7,685 nucleotides of DNA from Actinomycetota bacterium (GCA_012271125.1 JAAXHB010000129.1:1-7685), one strand, 5' to 3'; shown: positions 1-6,008, counted from the stretch's first letter. The notes: a model not told the origin generated them from the letters alone. Program-made: numbers and translations.

Positions 1-255
1 GTGTCCGTCAGTGCCGGCGCTCGTGGCGTCGGCACCATCGTCAATGCCGGCGCTCGTGGCGTCGGCACCATCGTTGTTGTCGTCGCCGACTTCATCATCA
101 AAGGCGGCGTGGAGGGCTTGAGGTCGGTTGATGTTGTCGTTAAAGAGCGGAATTGGTCCGGGGGCTGTTGGGACGGTGTCGTTGTTAAGCGGTAAGGCGG
201 TTGCGCCGATGCCCAGAGACGTTGTCGCAATGCCAATTACAATATATTTCCACAT
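1..255 (-). CDS. Predicted secreted Asp-rich repeat protein, N-terminal part (partial)
   Basis: Reading the minus strand from the ATG at 255 gives 85 codons with no stop before the window edge, so only the N-terminus is present. Residues 1-20 (MWKYIVIGIATTSLGIGATA) form a typical signal peptide: one Lys, a hydrophobic core, and an Ala-x-Ala-like end before LPLNND. No lipobox Cys is visible, so a Sec-exported soluble or wall protein fits better than a lipoprotein. The mature part is Pro/Asn-rich and then strongly acidic, ending in two copies of an 11-residue unit (DDGADATSAGI/T). The acidic repeat could bind cations, but no defined Ca-binding motif is seen. The gene lies 45 nt downstream of gltX on the same strand and has its own candidate leaderless promoter. 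Function is unknown. The plus-strand frame over the same bases is low-complexity and is taken as a shadow. Confidence 0.6.
   Translation of the reverse strand, partial: MWKYIVIGIATTSLGIGATALPLNNDTVPTAPGPIPLFNDNINRPQALHAAFDDEVGDDNNDGADATSAGIDDGADATSAGTDGH
7..72. repeat. Two 33-bp tandem repeats encoding an 11-aa unit
   Basis: Positions 7-39 and 40-72 are 33-bp units that are identical except at one base (g at 11, a at 44). The period is a multiple of three and stays in frame with the minus-strand gene, giving DDGADATSAG plus I or T. The array may continue beyond the left edge, where the protein resumes with DGH. The near-identity indicates recent duplication or slippage. Confidence 0.85.
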
Positions 256-263
256 ACTGAGTT

Positions 264-269
264 ATGTTA
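264..269 (-). promoter_or_regulatory. Candidate -10 box (TAACAT) of leaderless promoter for the secreted protein
   Basis: On the minus strand TAACAT ends 8 nt before the ATG at 255, and no Shine-Dalgarno lies in between. That spacing places the transcription start at or next to the start codon. No convincing -35 is visible. Confidence 0.35.
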
Positions 270-300
270 GGGTGTATGTGGTCGTTTTGCTACATTTCGT

Positions 301-1749
301 CTAAATTTCGTTGTTGTTGAGTTTGTCGAGGGCGGTTTGGAGACGGGCGAGGGTTTTTTCTTTGCCCAGGATGGTCAGCGCTGTCCAAAGGGGTAGTCCG
401 GCATTGATTCCGGTGACTGCTACTCGCACTGGGGCTTGTGAGAGGACTTTTTCGCCGGTCTGATCGCTCAGGTCGGCGCCGATGCCCATGATGATTTCTT
501 CTAGAAGTTCTGGATCGTTGAACTTGATGTCGGAAAGTCGTTTGATGGCGCAGCTGAGCACGTCGCCGGCGCGTCCTTTGATCTCGCCTTTTTTGATCAT
601 GGTCTTGTTCCAGGCTTTGTCGTCGTAGCTGATGTCGTCGTTGATAATCCAGTCGATCCAGTCGGCTGCTTCGGGAAAGGTGCTTACTCGGGGTTGGATT
701 TCGGCGGCGAGGCTTGTGAGGGCTTGGCTGATTTCGGTCGGTTGGACGCCGAGTTTTTGGGCGGCGAAGGGGGCGGAGGCGATTGCGAAGCCCAGCGGGG
801 GCATTTTGCGGATGTATTCGGCGCTGAAGTGGTTGAGTTTTGCCATGTCGAAGGCGGCGGGGGCGGGGTTGACGTCTTTGAGGTCGAAGTGGTCGATGAT
901 TTCGGCGATTGGGCGGATTTCGATGTCGTCGGGCGGGCCCCAGCCGAGGGTGGCGAGGTAGTTGACCATGGCTTCGGCGTGGTAGCCCTTGGCTCGGAAG
1001 TCGTCGAGGCTGACGTCGTCTCGGCGTTTGGACAGCTTGCGGCGTTTTTTGTCGACGAGCAGCGGGAGGTGGCCGTATGTGGGCGGTGTGCCGTAGCCGA
1101 GGGCGTCCCAGAGGAGGCGGACTTTTGGGGTGGTGTTGAGAAGGTCTTCGCCTCGAATGACATGGGTGATTGCCATGTCGTGGTCGTCGACGGCGTTGGC
1201 TAAGAAGAACATGGGCGAGCCGTCGCCGCGGCGGATGACGAAGTCACCGAGTGTGTCGTTGGCGAAGGTGACGGTGCCTCTGATTATGTCGTTGACTTCG
1301 GTAGTGCCGGTGTCGGGTGTGCGGAACCGAACGACGGTGCCGGGGCCGTCTTTGACGTCTCGGTCGCGGGACCAGCCGTGGTAGCCGTCGGGCAGGCCTT
1401 CGGCTTGGGCTCGGGCGGCGATTTCGTCGGGGGTTAGGTCGCAGTAGTAGGCGTTGCCTTGTTCGATTAGTTGGTTGATTGCGGCGGTGTGGAGGTCTCT
1501 TCGGTCGGATTGGAAGTTCGGACCCCAGTCCCAGTCGATTTTGAGCCAGCGGAGGGGTTCGATGATGGCGTTTATGTATTCGTCTGTGCGTAGGGCGGCG
1601 TCGGTGTCTTCGATGCGTAGACCCATTTCGCCGCCGGTGCTGCGGGCAAAAAGCCAGTTGAACAGTGCTGTTCTGGCACCGCCGACGTGCAGGAATCCTG
1701 TTGGCGCCGGCGCGAAGCGCACCCGTGGCTTAGTCTCGGCCTTGCTCAC
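301..1749 (-). CDS. gltX: Glutamyl-tRNA synthetase
   Basis: A class I aminoacyl-tRNA synthetase of 482 residues, normal for the family. It ligates glutamate to tRNA in the cytosol; in many actinobacteria the enzyme is non-discriminating and also charges tRNA-Gln, but the amidotransferase genes that would show this are not in the window. The HIGH motif appears as HVGG at residues 21-24 after FAPAPTGFL. The KMSKS motif appears as KLSKR at 238-242 after VDKKRR. Family blocks LRIEDTD (44-50) and HVIRGEDLL (196-204) are intact. The C-terminal third is the helical anticodon-binding region, more divergent. The Cys ligands of the zinc site known from E. coli GltX are mostly missing: only C103 is seen around YYCDLTPDE. 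The start is the GTG at 1749; it fits the N-terminal alignment and lies 6 nt after a TAGTAT box. The gene ends with TAG at 301-303. Confidence 0.96.
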   Translation of the reverse strand: MSKAETKPRVRFAPAPTGFLHVGGARTALFNWLFARSTGGEMGLRIEDTDAALRTDEYINAIIEPLRWLKIDWDWGPNFQSDRRDLHTAAINQLIEQGNAYYCDLTPDEIAARAQAEGLPDGYHGWSRDRDVKDGPGTVVRFRTPDTGTTEVNDIIRGTVTFANDTLGDFVIRRGDGSPMFFLANAVDDHDMAITHVIRGEDLLNTTPKVRLLWDALGYGTPPTYGHLPLLVDKKRRKLSKRRDDVSLDDFRAKGYHAEAMVNYLATLGWGPPDDIEIRPIAEIIDHFDLKDVNPAPAAFDMAKLNHFSAEYIRKMPPLGFAIASAPFAAQKLGVQPTEISQALTSLAAEIQPRVSTFPEAADWIDWIINDDISYDDKAWNKTMIKKGEIKGRAGDVLSCAIKRLSDIKFNDPELLEEIIMGIGADLSDQTGEKVLSQAPVRVAVTGINAGLPLWTALTILGKEKTLARLQTALDKLNNNEI

Positions 1750-1755
1750 GCGCCG

Positions 1756-1761
1756 ATACTA
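1756..1761 (-). promoter_or_regulatory. Candidate -10 box (TAGTAT) of leaderless gltX promoter
   Basis: TAGTAT on the minus strand is followed by 6 nt (CGGCGC) and then the GTG start. No Shine-Dalgarno exists, which fits transcription starting at the GTG. The -35 region is not recognisable. Confidence 0.45.
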
Positions 1762-1824
1762 CAAACACGTACCGAATTACGTTGCCCGCACTACGCATTG
1801 ATGATCTGTGCCACACCCCCGTTG

Positions 1825-1856
1825 TAATCTCAGAGGTGTCAAATTCGAGTTAGGAG
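1825..1856 (+). promoter_or_regulatory. Candidate -10 box and ribosome-binding site of the RDD operon
   Basis: TAATCT at 1825-1830 is a plausible -10, about 30 nt upstream of the start codon. AGGAG at 1852-1856 is a clear Shine-Dalgarno 6 nt before the ATG at 1863. The ribosome site is strong; the promoter call is weak because no -35 at normal spacing is seen. The promoter lies in the 113-nt gap shared with the divergent gltX. Confidence 0.4.
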
Positions 1857-1862
1857 ACTCCA

Positions 1863-2360
1863 ATGACAGATTTTCAAACACCACCGCCTCCGCCGGCGAC
1901 GTCGGGCGACAAGGGCATGGTTGCTCTTGGCACTGGTGAACAGGTGCAGCTGGCTGGCATTGTTCGCCGTGCTGTAGCCCGCATTATGGACGCAATCTTT
2001 ATTGGCTTTGTGGCGGGGGTCATCAGCACTGTGATTTTTGGGTGGGATGGCCCTGACAGTACTTATGTAAGTGTCTGGATGGCGTTTTGGCTTCTCTACG
2101 AGGGGTTGATGGTTGCCTACAAGGGTCAGACGCTTGGCAAAATGATCATGGGGACTCGGATTGTTCTTGCGAGCACGGGCGTCGTTCCAGGAATAGCGCG
2201 ATCTGTTGCTCGCTGGGTATTGCCTGCTGCCTTATCGATACTGCCTAACGGCCTTTCTATCGTTGCTCTGGTTGTTTATTTGTCGGCGCTCTGGAACGGT
2301 AAACGTCAAGGCTGGCATGACATGTTGGGCAAGACCGTCGTGATTGTTAGCCGCGGTTAG
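1863..2360 (+). CDS. RDD family membrane protein (short, single domain)
   Basis: A 165-aa protein with a cytosolic Pro-rich N-tail (PPPPP at 7-11), a short GTG-x-x-V block at 23-28, then an RDD domain. The family's conserved Arg/Asp appear as R36, R40 and D43 (RRAVARIMD) at the start of the first helix. Three hydrophobic stretches are visible at about 44-60, 70-86 and 117-143. The domain ends with the family's C-terminal signature NGKRQGWHDMLGKT (145-158). RDD proteins are integral membrane proteins; some have been linked to ion (Na+/H+) transport, but most have no known substrate. The start is supported by AGGAG 6 nt upstream. It is closely similar to the C-terminal domain of the next gene (shared ALGTG, LGK/VGK, ASTG, KRQGW-DM-KT), so the two are duplicates. 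A 48-nt gap without an obvious promoter suggests one transcript. Confidence 0.85.
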   Translation: MTDFQTPPPPPATSGDKGMVALGTGEQVQLAGIVRRAVARIMDAIFIGFVAGVISTVIFGWDGPDSTYVSVWMAFWLLYEGLMVAYKGQTLGKMIMGTRIVLASTGVVPGIARSVARWVLPAALSILPNGLSIVALVVYLSALWNGKRQGWHDMLGKTVVIVSRG

Positions 2361-2397
2361 GCGTTTTGACTTGGCATAGTCGTTTTTGCTGGCGTTG

Positions 2398-2402
2398 AGA
2401 GG
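2398..2402 (+). promoter_or_regulatory. Shine-Dalgarno AGAGG that decides the start of the double-RDD gene
   Basis: AGAGG ends 6 nt before the ATG at 2409. The TTG at 2403, also in frame, would directly abut this site with no spacer, so ATG 2409 is the preferred start. Confidence 0.6.
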
Positions 2403-2408
2403 TTGAGT

Positions 2409-3971
2409 ATGAGTTGGGATCCGACTGGGAACGTTGACAATCGGACGGACATGCGCCTGCGTGAGGCCATTTCCGATCAGATATTCGAAGAGTCTCACCA
2501 GCCGAGCAAGGTTGTTGGTGCTCTGCGAGATGGCACGTTTAACGAGGAGTTCAACCCCGAAGGCATCGAGACATACGGTTTGCCTGAAGAGGTGGTGGTG
2601 GGCGAAGAATATTCGCTGCGTGCCGCTCTTGCTAGGCGTCGCCTATTGGCTCGCTGGTATGACCTGATGATTCACTTCATAGTCAGTTTTGTAATCATGA
2701 TGGTGGTCATCTTGGCGAGTGGTCTTACTGTCGATACAGATCAACTAATGCCGCTCATTCTTTTGCTGAGCTTTGTCGCATGGGCATTACACGAGATCAT
2801 CGGTGTGGCCTTTTTTGGCAAGACCCTCGGCAAACACTGGGCGGATCTGCGTATCGCAGAGCGCAAGCATGCCGTTCAGATAGGTCTATGGCGTAGTTTC
2901 CGCAGATTCTTGCTTCCAGGACTGTGTGTGCTTTCTCTGCTAACAGGACTCGGATTTATTTTGATACCAATTTTGTTTTTAACAATCCCTTGGACTGACC
3001 AAAAGCGCGGCTTGCACGACAAGCTCGGTGGCACCGCCGTCATAGACATGCGCTACCTCGGACTACCAACCGACGAAGCCATGGAAACCCTAATGACCCC
3101 GCCAACAGCGACGCCATCCTCCGCCGGCGAAAACCCAGCCACAACCCCTGCTATTCCACCTCCAGCTTCGTCTTTGCCTCCTCCCCCGCCGCTGCCCGCA
3201 ACCGTCAACGAACCTCCACCGCCTCCTGCGATGGCACCTTCGTCGCAATCTCCAATGCCTGAGTCAGCACCGCTGGTTCCTGGCGCGGTAATGCCTGGTG
3301 CTACTTCGCCTGCTGCGTCATCAGTGGGCTATAGCTATCAATCAGACTCAGTCACTCAACCCGTCAGCACGTCAACAGGCGCTGACCCAACAGATCAATT
3401 TGATCCGTCAAACAATCCAATAACAAAGGAGCAATCCGTGACAACCCTTCCACCACCCCCACCGCAGCCCAGCGGGTCAACCACTCCCCCACCCACATGG
3501 TCTGACCACTCTCCCACAGTGGCGCAACAATCCTCATCCAATACGGACTATGCAACGCTAGGAACCGGCGCGAGTGTCGAGCTTGCCAGCATCAACCAAC
3601 GCATTGGAGCACGTGCGATTGACTACGCCATTTACTTCGCTGTCTGGTGTGTTGATTTCACGTTTCAGGTTGGGCTCCAAACCGGCAACATCTCGTTTCT
3701 GACGATTTTGGTCTTCCTTGTTTATGAACCTTTGATGACTATGAAATTTGGTGGATCTGTAGGCAAAATGGCAACCAAGATCAGAGTTGTAGAAGCTTCT
3801 ACAGGAACGACACCATCCTTTAATCGATCACTAGGACGATGGGTGATCGTTTGGGCGTCATGGTTCGTGGCCCTGGGTTGGCTTGTTCACCTATCTGCTG
3901 TATGGGGTAAGAAGCGTCAAGGTTGGGTTGACATGGCTGCCAAGACCTACGTCATCCGCACTCCTAACTAG
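2409..3971 (+). CDS. Double RDD-domain membrane protein with long proline-rich linker
   Basis: 520 aa from ATG 2409 (an in-frame TTG lies 6 nt earlier). Order of parts: acidic soluble N-region (1-70); first RDD domain (about 75-213; R82/D85, hydrophobic stretches near 86-106, 112-135 and 168-194, ending DQKRGLHDKLGGT); Pro/Ser/Thr-rich linker (about 228-380, several runs of four or five Pro); second RDD domain (about 385-517; R398, R402, D405, hydrophobic stretches near 405-420, 428-445 and 478-497, ending KKRQGWVDMAAKT). The second domain resembles the neighbouring single-domain gene far more than it resembles the first domain. Codon 344 is a GTG preceded by a strong AAAGGAG, and what follows (VTTLPPPPPQPSG) mimics the N-terminus of the neighbour (MTDFQTPPPPPATSG). 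The gene therefore looks like a fusion of two tandem RDD genes. Membrane location is clear; substrate and role are unknown. The stop overlaps the stop of the convergent minus-strand gene. Confidence 0.85.
   Translation: MSWDPTGNVDNRTDMRLREAISDQIFEESHQPSKVVGALRDGTFNEEFNPEGIETYGLPEEVVVGEEYSLRAALARRRLLARWYDLMIHFIVSFVIMMVVILASGLTVDTDQLMPLILLLSFVAWALHEIIGVAFFGKTLGKHWADLRIAERKHAVQIGLWRSFRRFLLPGLCVLSLLTGLGFILIPILFLTIPWTDQKRGLHDKLGGTAVIDMRYLGLPTDEAMETLMTPPTATPSSAGENPATTPAIPPPASSLPPPPPLPATVNEPPPPPAMAPSSQSPMPESAPLVPGAVMPGATSPAASSVGYSYQSDSVTQPVSTSTGADPTDQFDPSNNPITKEQSVTTLPPPPPQPSGSTTPPPTWSDHSPTVAQQSSSNTDYATLGTGASVELASINQRIGARAIDYAIYFAVWCVDFTFQVGLQTGNISFLTILVFLVYEPLMTMKFGGSVGKMATKIRVVEASTGTTPSFNRSLGRWVIVWASWFVALGWLVHLSAVWGKKRQGWVDMAAKTYVIRTPN
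3425..3440 (+). promoter_or_regulatory. Internal ribosome-binding site and in-frame GTG start
   Basis: AAAGGAG at 3425-3431, then 6 nt, then GTG at 3438-3440, in the same frame as the 520-aa gene. Initiation here would give a 177-aa single-domain RDD protein (3438-3971) close in length and layout to the 165-aa neighbour. The site is the strongest Shine-Dalgarno seen in the window, which is unexpected in the middle of a linker unless it is used or is a remnant of a former separate gene. Confidence 0.55.
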
Positions 3972-4425
3972 CTCAGTCGAGTGGGAGCAATGACTATCTG
4001 TGATGCGTTAACCAGAGCTCGACGTTCTTTGGCGGAACGAAACATTCCGGACTTTGTGAACACAAGAGCATGGGCTGGATTGTCAAGCTTTGGATCGCGT
4101 TGAATGCCTTGATTGTGCTCACGCACTGAGCCGGCGATAAGCGATACCACGCCGTAGTTACCTGACCACTCGCGATGAGCGAGAGTGTCTTCCAAAGTAA
4201 GTCCGCTTTCTTCAAGCACAGAGCCCAACAGAACTGACATGCTTCTAGCTGGGTAGCCCATTGTGATTGTCTTGGATTCGGTCTGATCCTGGAAGACGTT
4301 GGATTGTGCTCGGACTGGCGTTTCGTTTTCCCAGCAAACCGATCCCAGCTCACGATTCGGTACATGACTTCATCGTCAGCGATGGATGGATCGTCTTCAT
4401 ATATGGAGCTGGGCTCCGCGAGCAT
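3968..4425 (-). pseudogene. Second gene of the minus cassette, split by a frame change (about 152 aa if joined)
   Basis: No single frame covers this region well. From the ATG at 4425 the protein runs MLAEPSSIYEDD...DDEVMYRIVSWDRF. Then the coherent sequence continues in the -1 frame from about 4336: ENETPVRAQSNVFQDQ, then MGYPARSMSVLLGSVLEESG, GVVSLIAGSV, NPAHALVF, ending IAPTRLS with TAG at 3968-3970. The original frame instead turns into Cys/Ser/Gln-rich text and runs on to 3994. One missing base in the T3, G3 or A4 runs at about 4325-4340 would explain it; a sequencing error is equally possible, and no classical slippery heptamer sits in the right phase. The start follows the stop of the upstream gene by 12 nt, with AAGGG overlapping that stop as a ribosome site, so the two form one operon. 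From recollection, the joined protein resembles uncharacterised proteins beside 'NWDGYGA' proteins elsewhere. Function is unknown. Confidence 0.5.
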
Positions 4426-4437
4426 CGGGACTAACCC

Positions 4438-5016
4438 TTAGCTGTTTGTGATTAGTTGAAACCAGGCGCTTCTCGCGTCGTCAATGTGATGTTCAATGTC
4501 GCCCTCAAAATCAACGGAGGAAGTTTCAGCATGAGCTGAAATCCGGCCATTGGGTAGGAACTCAAAGATGAAATAGACAGCATCGGTTTCCCACTCAAGC
4601 ATCACCCCGCCGTCGTTGCTTGGCATAACTGTGGGCTTCTTCGGCACGACTGTCTGAGTACCAACGTGGTGAAGAAATGCACGAGCCTGCTGCATCGTGC
4701 TGTCTAGCGGAGCCTCGGCACCGTACCCGTCCCAGTTCTCGTCAAGTTCTCTGAGTGTCGTCATTTCCATGTCAATCCAGTCAACCCAATCATGGGAAAG
4801 TCCAGTGACTTGACCGTTATGTGATGGTAACTGTGAATTGACAGGCGCGGTAATGTCCTCTAAGCACTGTGCAACATCAACTGCTGCCTCTTTCACTAGA
4901 GCTTCCACAGTCACCAATTCCATCCTAGGCGGATGCGCTCCCAAGAGACGTCTATGTGGTATCTCTTGAGGGTGAGCGGCTTTAACAAACTTATCTTGAA
5001 TAAGAGGTAACATCAT
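4438..5016 (-). CDS. Uncharacterised 'NWDGYGA' protein, first gene of the minus cassette
   Basis: 192 aa, soluble, with no signal peptide or membrane helix. The N-terminal 80 residues are poorly conserved-looking. The recognisable core starts at about 86: LRELDENWDGYGAEAP (88-103), a helix (107-118), then P-x-x-x-P-S-N-D-G-G-V-M-L-E-W (128-142) and an alternating beta-rich stretch with FEFLPNGRISA (151-161). Small proteins with 'xNWDGYGAxxP ... P..DGG..LEW' are scattered in actinobacterial and proteobacterial accessory regions, often with a second small gene directly behind, but I know of no established function. Two Met codons open the gene (5016 and 5013). No Shine-Dalgarno is present, but TATGAT lies 8 nt upstream, so leaderless expression from 5016 is likely. 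It diverges from the methyltransferase gene with 50 nt between the starts. An antitoxin- or immunity-like role is only a guess from context. Confidence 0.7.
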   Translation of the reverse strand: MMLPLIQDKFVKAAHPQEIPHRRLLGAHPPRMELVTVEALVKEAAVDVAQCLEDITAPVNSQLPSHNGQVTGLSHDWVDWIDMEMTTLRELDENWDGYGAEAPLDSTMQQARAFLHHVGTQTVVPKKPTVMPSNDGGVMLEWETDAVYFIFEFLPNGRISAHAETSSVDFEGDIEHHIDDARSAWFQLITNS

Positions 5017-5023
5017 GAAATGG

Positions 5024-5029
5024 TATCAT
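5024..5029 (+). promoter_or_regulatory. Candidate extended -10 (TGG-TATCAT) for the restriction-modification operon
   Basis: TATCAT at 5024-5029 is preceded by TGG at 5021-5023, the extended -10 pattern. Transcription would start near 5036 and leave about 30 nt of leader containing the Shine-Dalgarno GGAG at 5056-5059, 7 nt before the ATG. TTGAAT at 4996-5001 is too far away (22 nt) to be a normal -35. Confidence 0.3.
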
Positions 5030-5030
5030 A
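5025..5030 (-). promoter_or_regulatory. Candidate -10 box (TATGAT) of leaderless promoter for the minus cassette
   Basis: TATGAT on the minus strand differs from TATAAT by one base and ends 8 nt before the ATG at 5016. No ribosome-binding site is present. It occupies nearly the same bases as the plus-strand -10 candidate. Confidence 0.45.
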
Positions 5031-5047
5031 CATTATGGTTATAGGTT

Positions 5048-5070
5048 TAACTACCGGAGTTATCATATGA
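5048..5070 (+). promoter_or_regulatory. Inverted repeat and palindrome around the methyltransferase ribosome site and start
   Basis: TAACT (5048-5052) and AGTTA (5058-5062) are perfect 5-bp arms around ACCGG; the right side overlaps the Shine-Dalgarno GGAG (5056-5059). Directly after it TCATATGA (5063-5070) is a perfect palindrome centred on the ATG. TATCATA occurs at both 5024-5030 and 5061-5067. These could be an operator for a DNA-binding regulator or a small RNA fold over the ribosome site. The arms are short, so chance is not excluded. Confidence 0.3.
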
Positions 5071-6008
5071 GTAATATAGGCAGGATATTGGTGGGGAGTG
5101 CGCGGGAGCGGTTGCGCGAGCTGGAGGAAGCGAGCGTTGATTTGAGCTTTTGGTCGCCGCCTTACTACGTCGGAAAGTCATACGAGGCTGACTTGAGCTT
5201 TGATGATTGGCAGGCACTGATACATGACGTCATTGCTGAACATCCACGCATTATCAAGCCTGGCGGGTTCATGGCAGTCAACATCGCCGACATTTTGTGC
5301 TTTCCTGATCCGGCTATGCCTCGATTTCAAGCTGACAACGTTGTCAATAAGAAGAGTCCGGTGACAAGGGCTGATGTTGAGGCGGTGCGCGAATTGATGC
5401 CAACCGCTAACCGGCGCGAGATGGCGGCAGTGCTGGGATGTTCTGAGCAAACTGTTCAGCGACGGCTTGAAGGCAACAACGTGCGCGGCGGCAAGCAGGA
5501 GTCGTCTACAAAAATTGTTCTGACAGGAAACATGGTTGTTGAATGGGCTGAGGAAGCAGGGTTGTACTTGTATGACCAACGCATATGGCACAAGGATCCG
5601 TGCTGGGCGAACAGCCGGTGGCACTCCAATAGCTACCGGGCAGTTGATGAGTTCGAACACGTCTACATCTTTTGGCGTCCAGGGATAACTACCTACGACC
5701 GTGATCGTTTGAGTTCCAAAGAATGGTCGGAATGGGGATCACGAGGGGTCTGGCAGATTCGCTCAGTACAGCGCAATGACCGTCACGAGGCTGAGTTTCC
5801 TGAAGAGCTGGCACGACGGGTGATCCGATTGCTGTCGCCACCTAGAGGGGTGGTGCTCGATCCTTTTGTTGGAACAGGCACAACCACTGCTGTTGCTGCG
5901 GCAGAGAATCGGCAATGGATCGGAATTGATATCCATCCTGCGTGCGTAGAGATGGCACTTGAACGCACCCAGACCACCGCGGAGCCTCCAGTTAGGCGTA
6001 GCGCATGA
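5067..6008 (+). CDS. Type II DNA methyltransferase, SPPY class, with internal helix-turn-helix
   Basis: 313 aa, an S-adenosylmethionine-dependent amino-methyltransferase with beta-class motif order: catalytic motif IV first (SPPY, 30-33), then the variable region, then motif X (about 240-257), motif I (DPFVGTGTT, 265-273) and motif II (IGIDIHP, 285-291). SPPY is usual for N4-cytosine enzymes, so m4C is the likely product, not proven. Between the catalytic and SAM-binding halves is a helix-turn-helix-like segment at about 99-137 (NRREMAAVLGCSEQTVQRRL) followed by NNVRGGK, a feature I recall from related methyltransferases; it may help recognise the target or regulate the operon. Conserved family text such as EFEHVYIFWRPG (195-206) and EWGSRGVWQI (222-231) is intact, so the enzyme looks active. 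The ATG at 5067 has GGAG 7 nt upstream. Its stop overlaps the endonuclease start as ATGA, coupling protection and cutting. No separate controller gene is present. Confidence 0.93.
   Translation: MSNIGRILVGSARERLRELEEASVDLSFWSPPYYVGKSYEADLSFDDWQALIHDVIAEHPRIIKPGGFMAVNIADILCFPDPAMPRFQADNVVNKKSPVTRADVEAVRELMPTANRREMAAVLGCSEQTVQRRLEGNNVRGGKQESSTKIVLTGNMVVEWAEEAGLYLYDQRIWHKDPCWANSRWHSNSYRAVDEFEHVYIFWRPGITTYDRDRLSSKEWSEWGSRGVWQIRSVQRNDRHEAEFPEELARRVIRLLSPPRGVVLDPFVGTGTTTAVAAAENRQWIGIDIHPACVEMALERTQTTAEPPVRRSA

Noticed and set aside
1..195. Plus-strand GTG frame of 64 aa rich in Gly/Val
   Set aside because: It is low-complexity and opposite a minus-strand frame that has a signal peptide, a candidate promoter and an open end; taken as a shadow.
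256..300. Terminator between gltX and the secreted-protein gene
   Set aside because: No stem-loop of useful length could be found in these 45 nt; read-through from gltX is possible.
632..1203. Several long frames on both strands over gltX (plus 632-961 and 694-1203, minus 684-1163)
   Set aside because: They lie wholly inside the well-matched gltX gene, show biased Gly/Ala or Ser/Thr/Pro composition, and no family is recognisable.
2809..2822. Possible SfiI-type site GGCC...GGC
   Set aside because: The spacer is six, not five, and the second half ends in GGCA, so it is not GGCCNNNNNGGCC.
3140..3500. Proline-codon-rich stretch as a DNA repeat array
   Set aside because: The CCA/CCT/CCG runs are irregular in sequence and spacing and are explained by a Pro-rich protein linker.
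3994..4425. 143-aa minus frame taken as one intact gene
   Set aside because: Only its first 30 or so residues look like protein; the rest is Cys/Gln/Ser-rich, while the alternate frame there shows well-formed helices and strands. A frameshifted gene explains it better.
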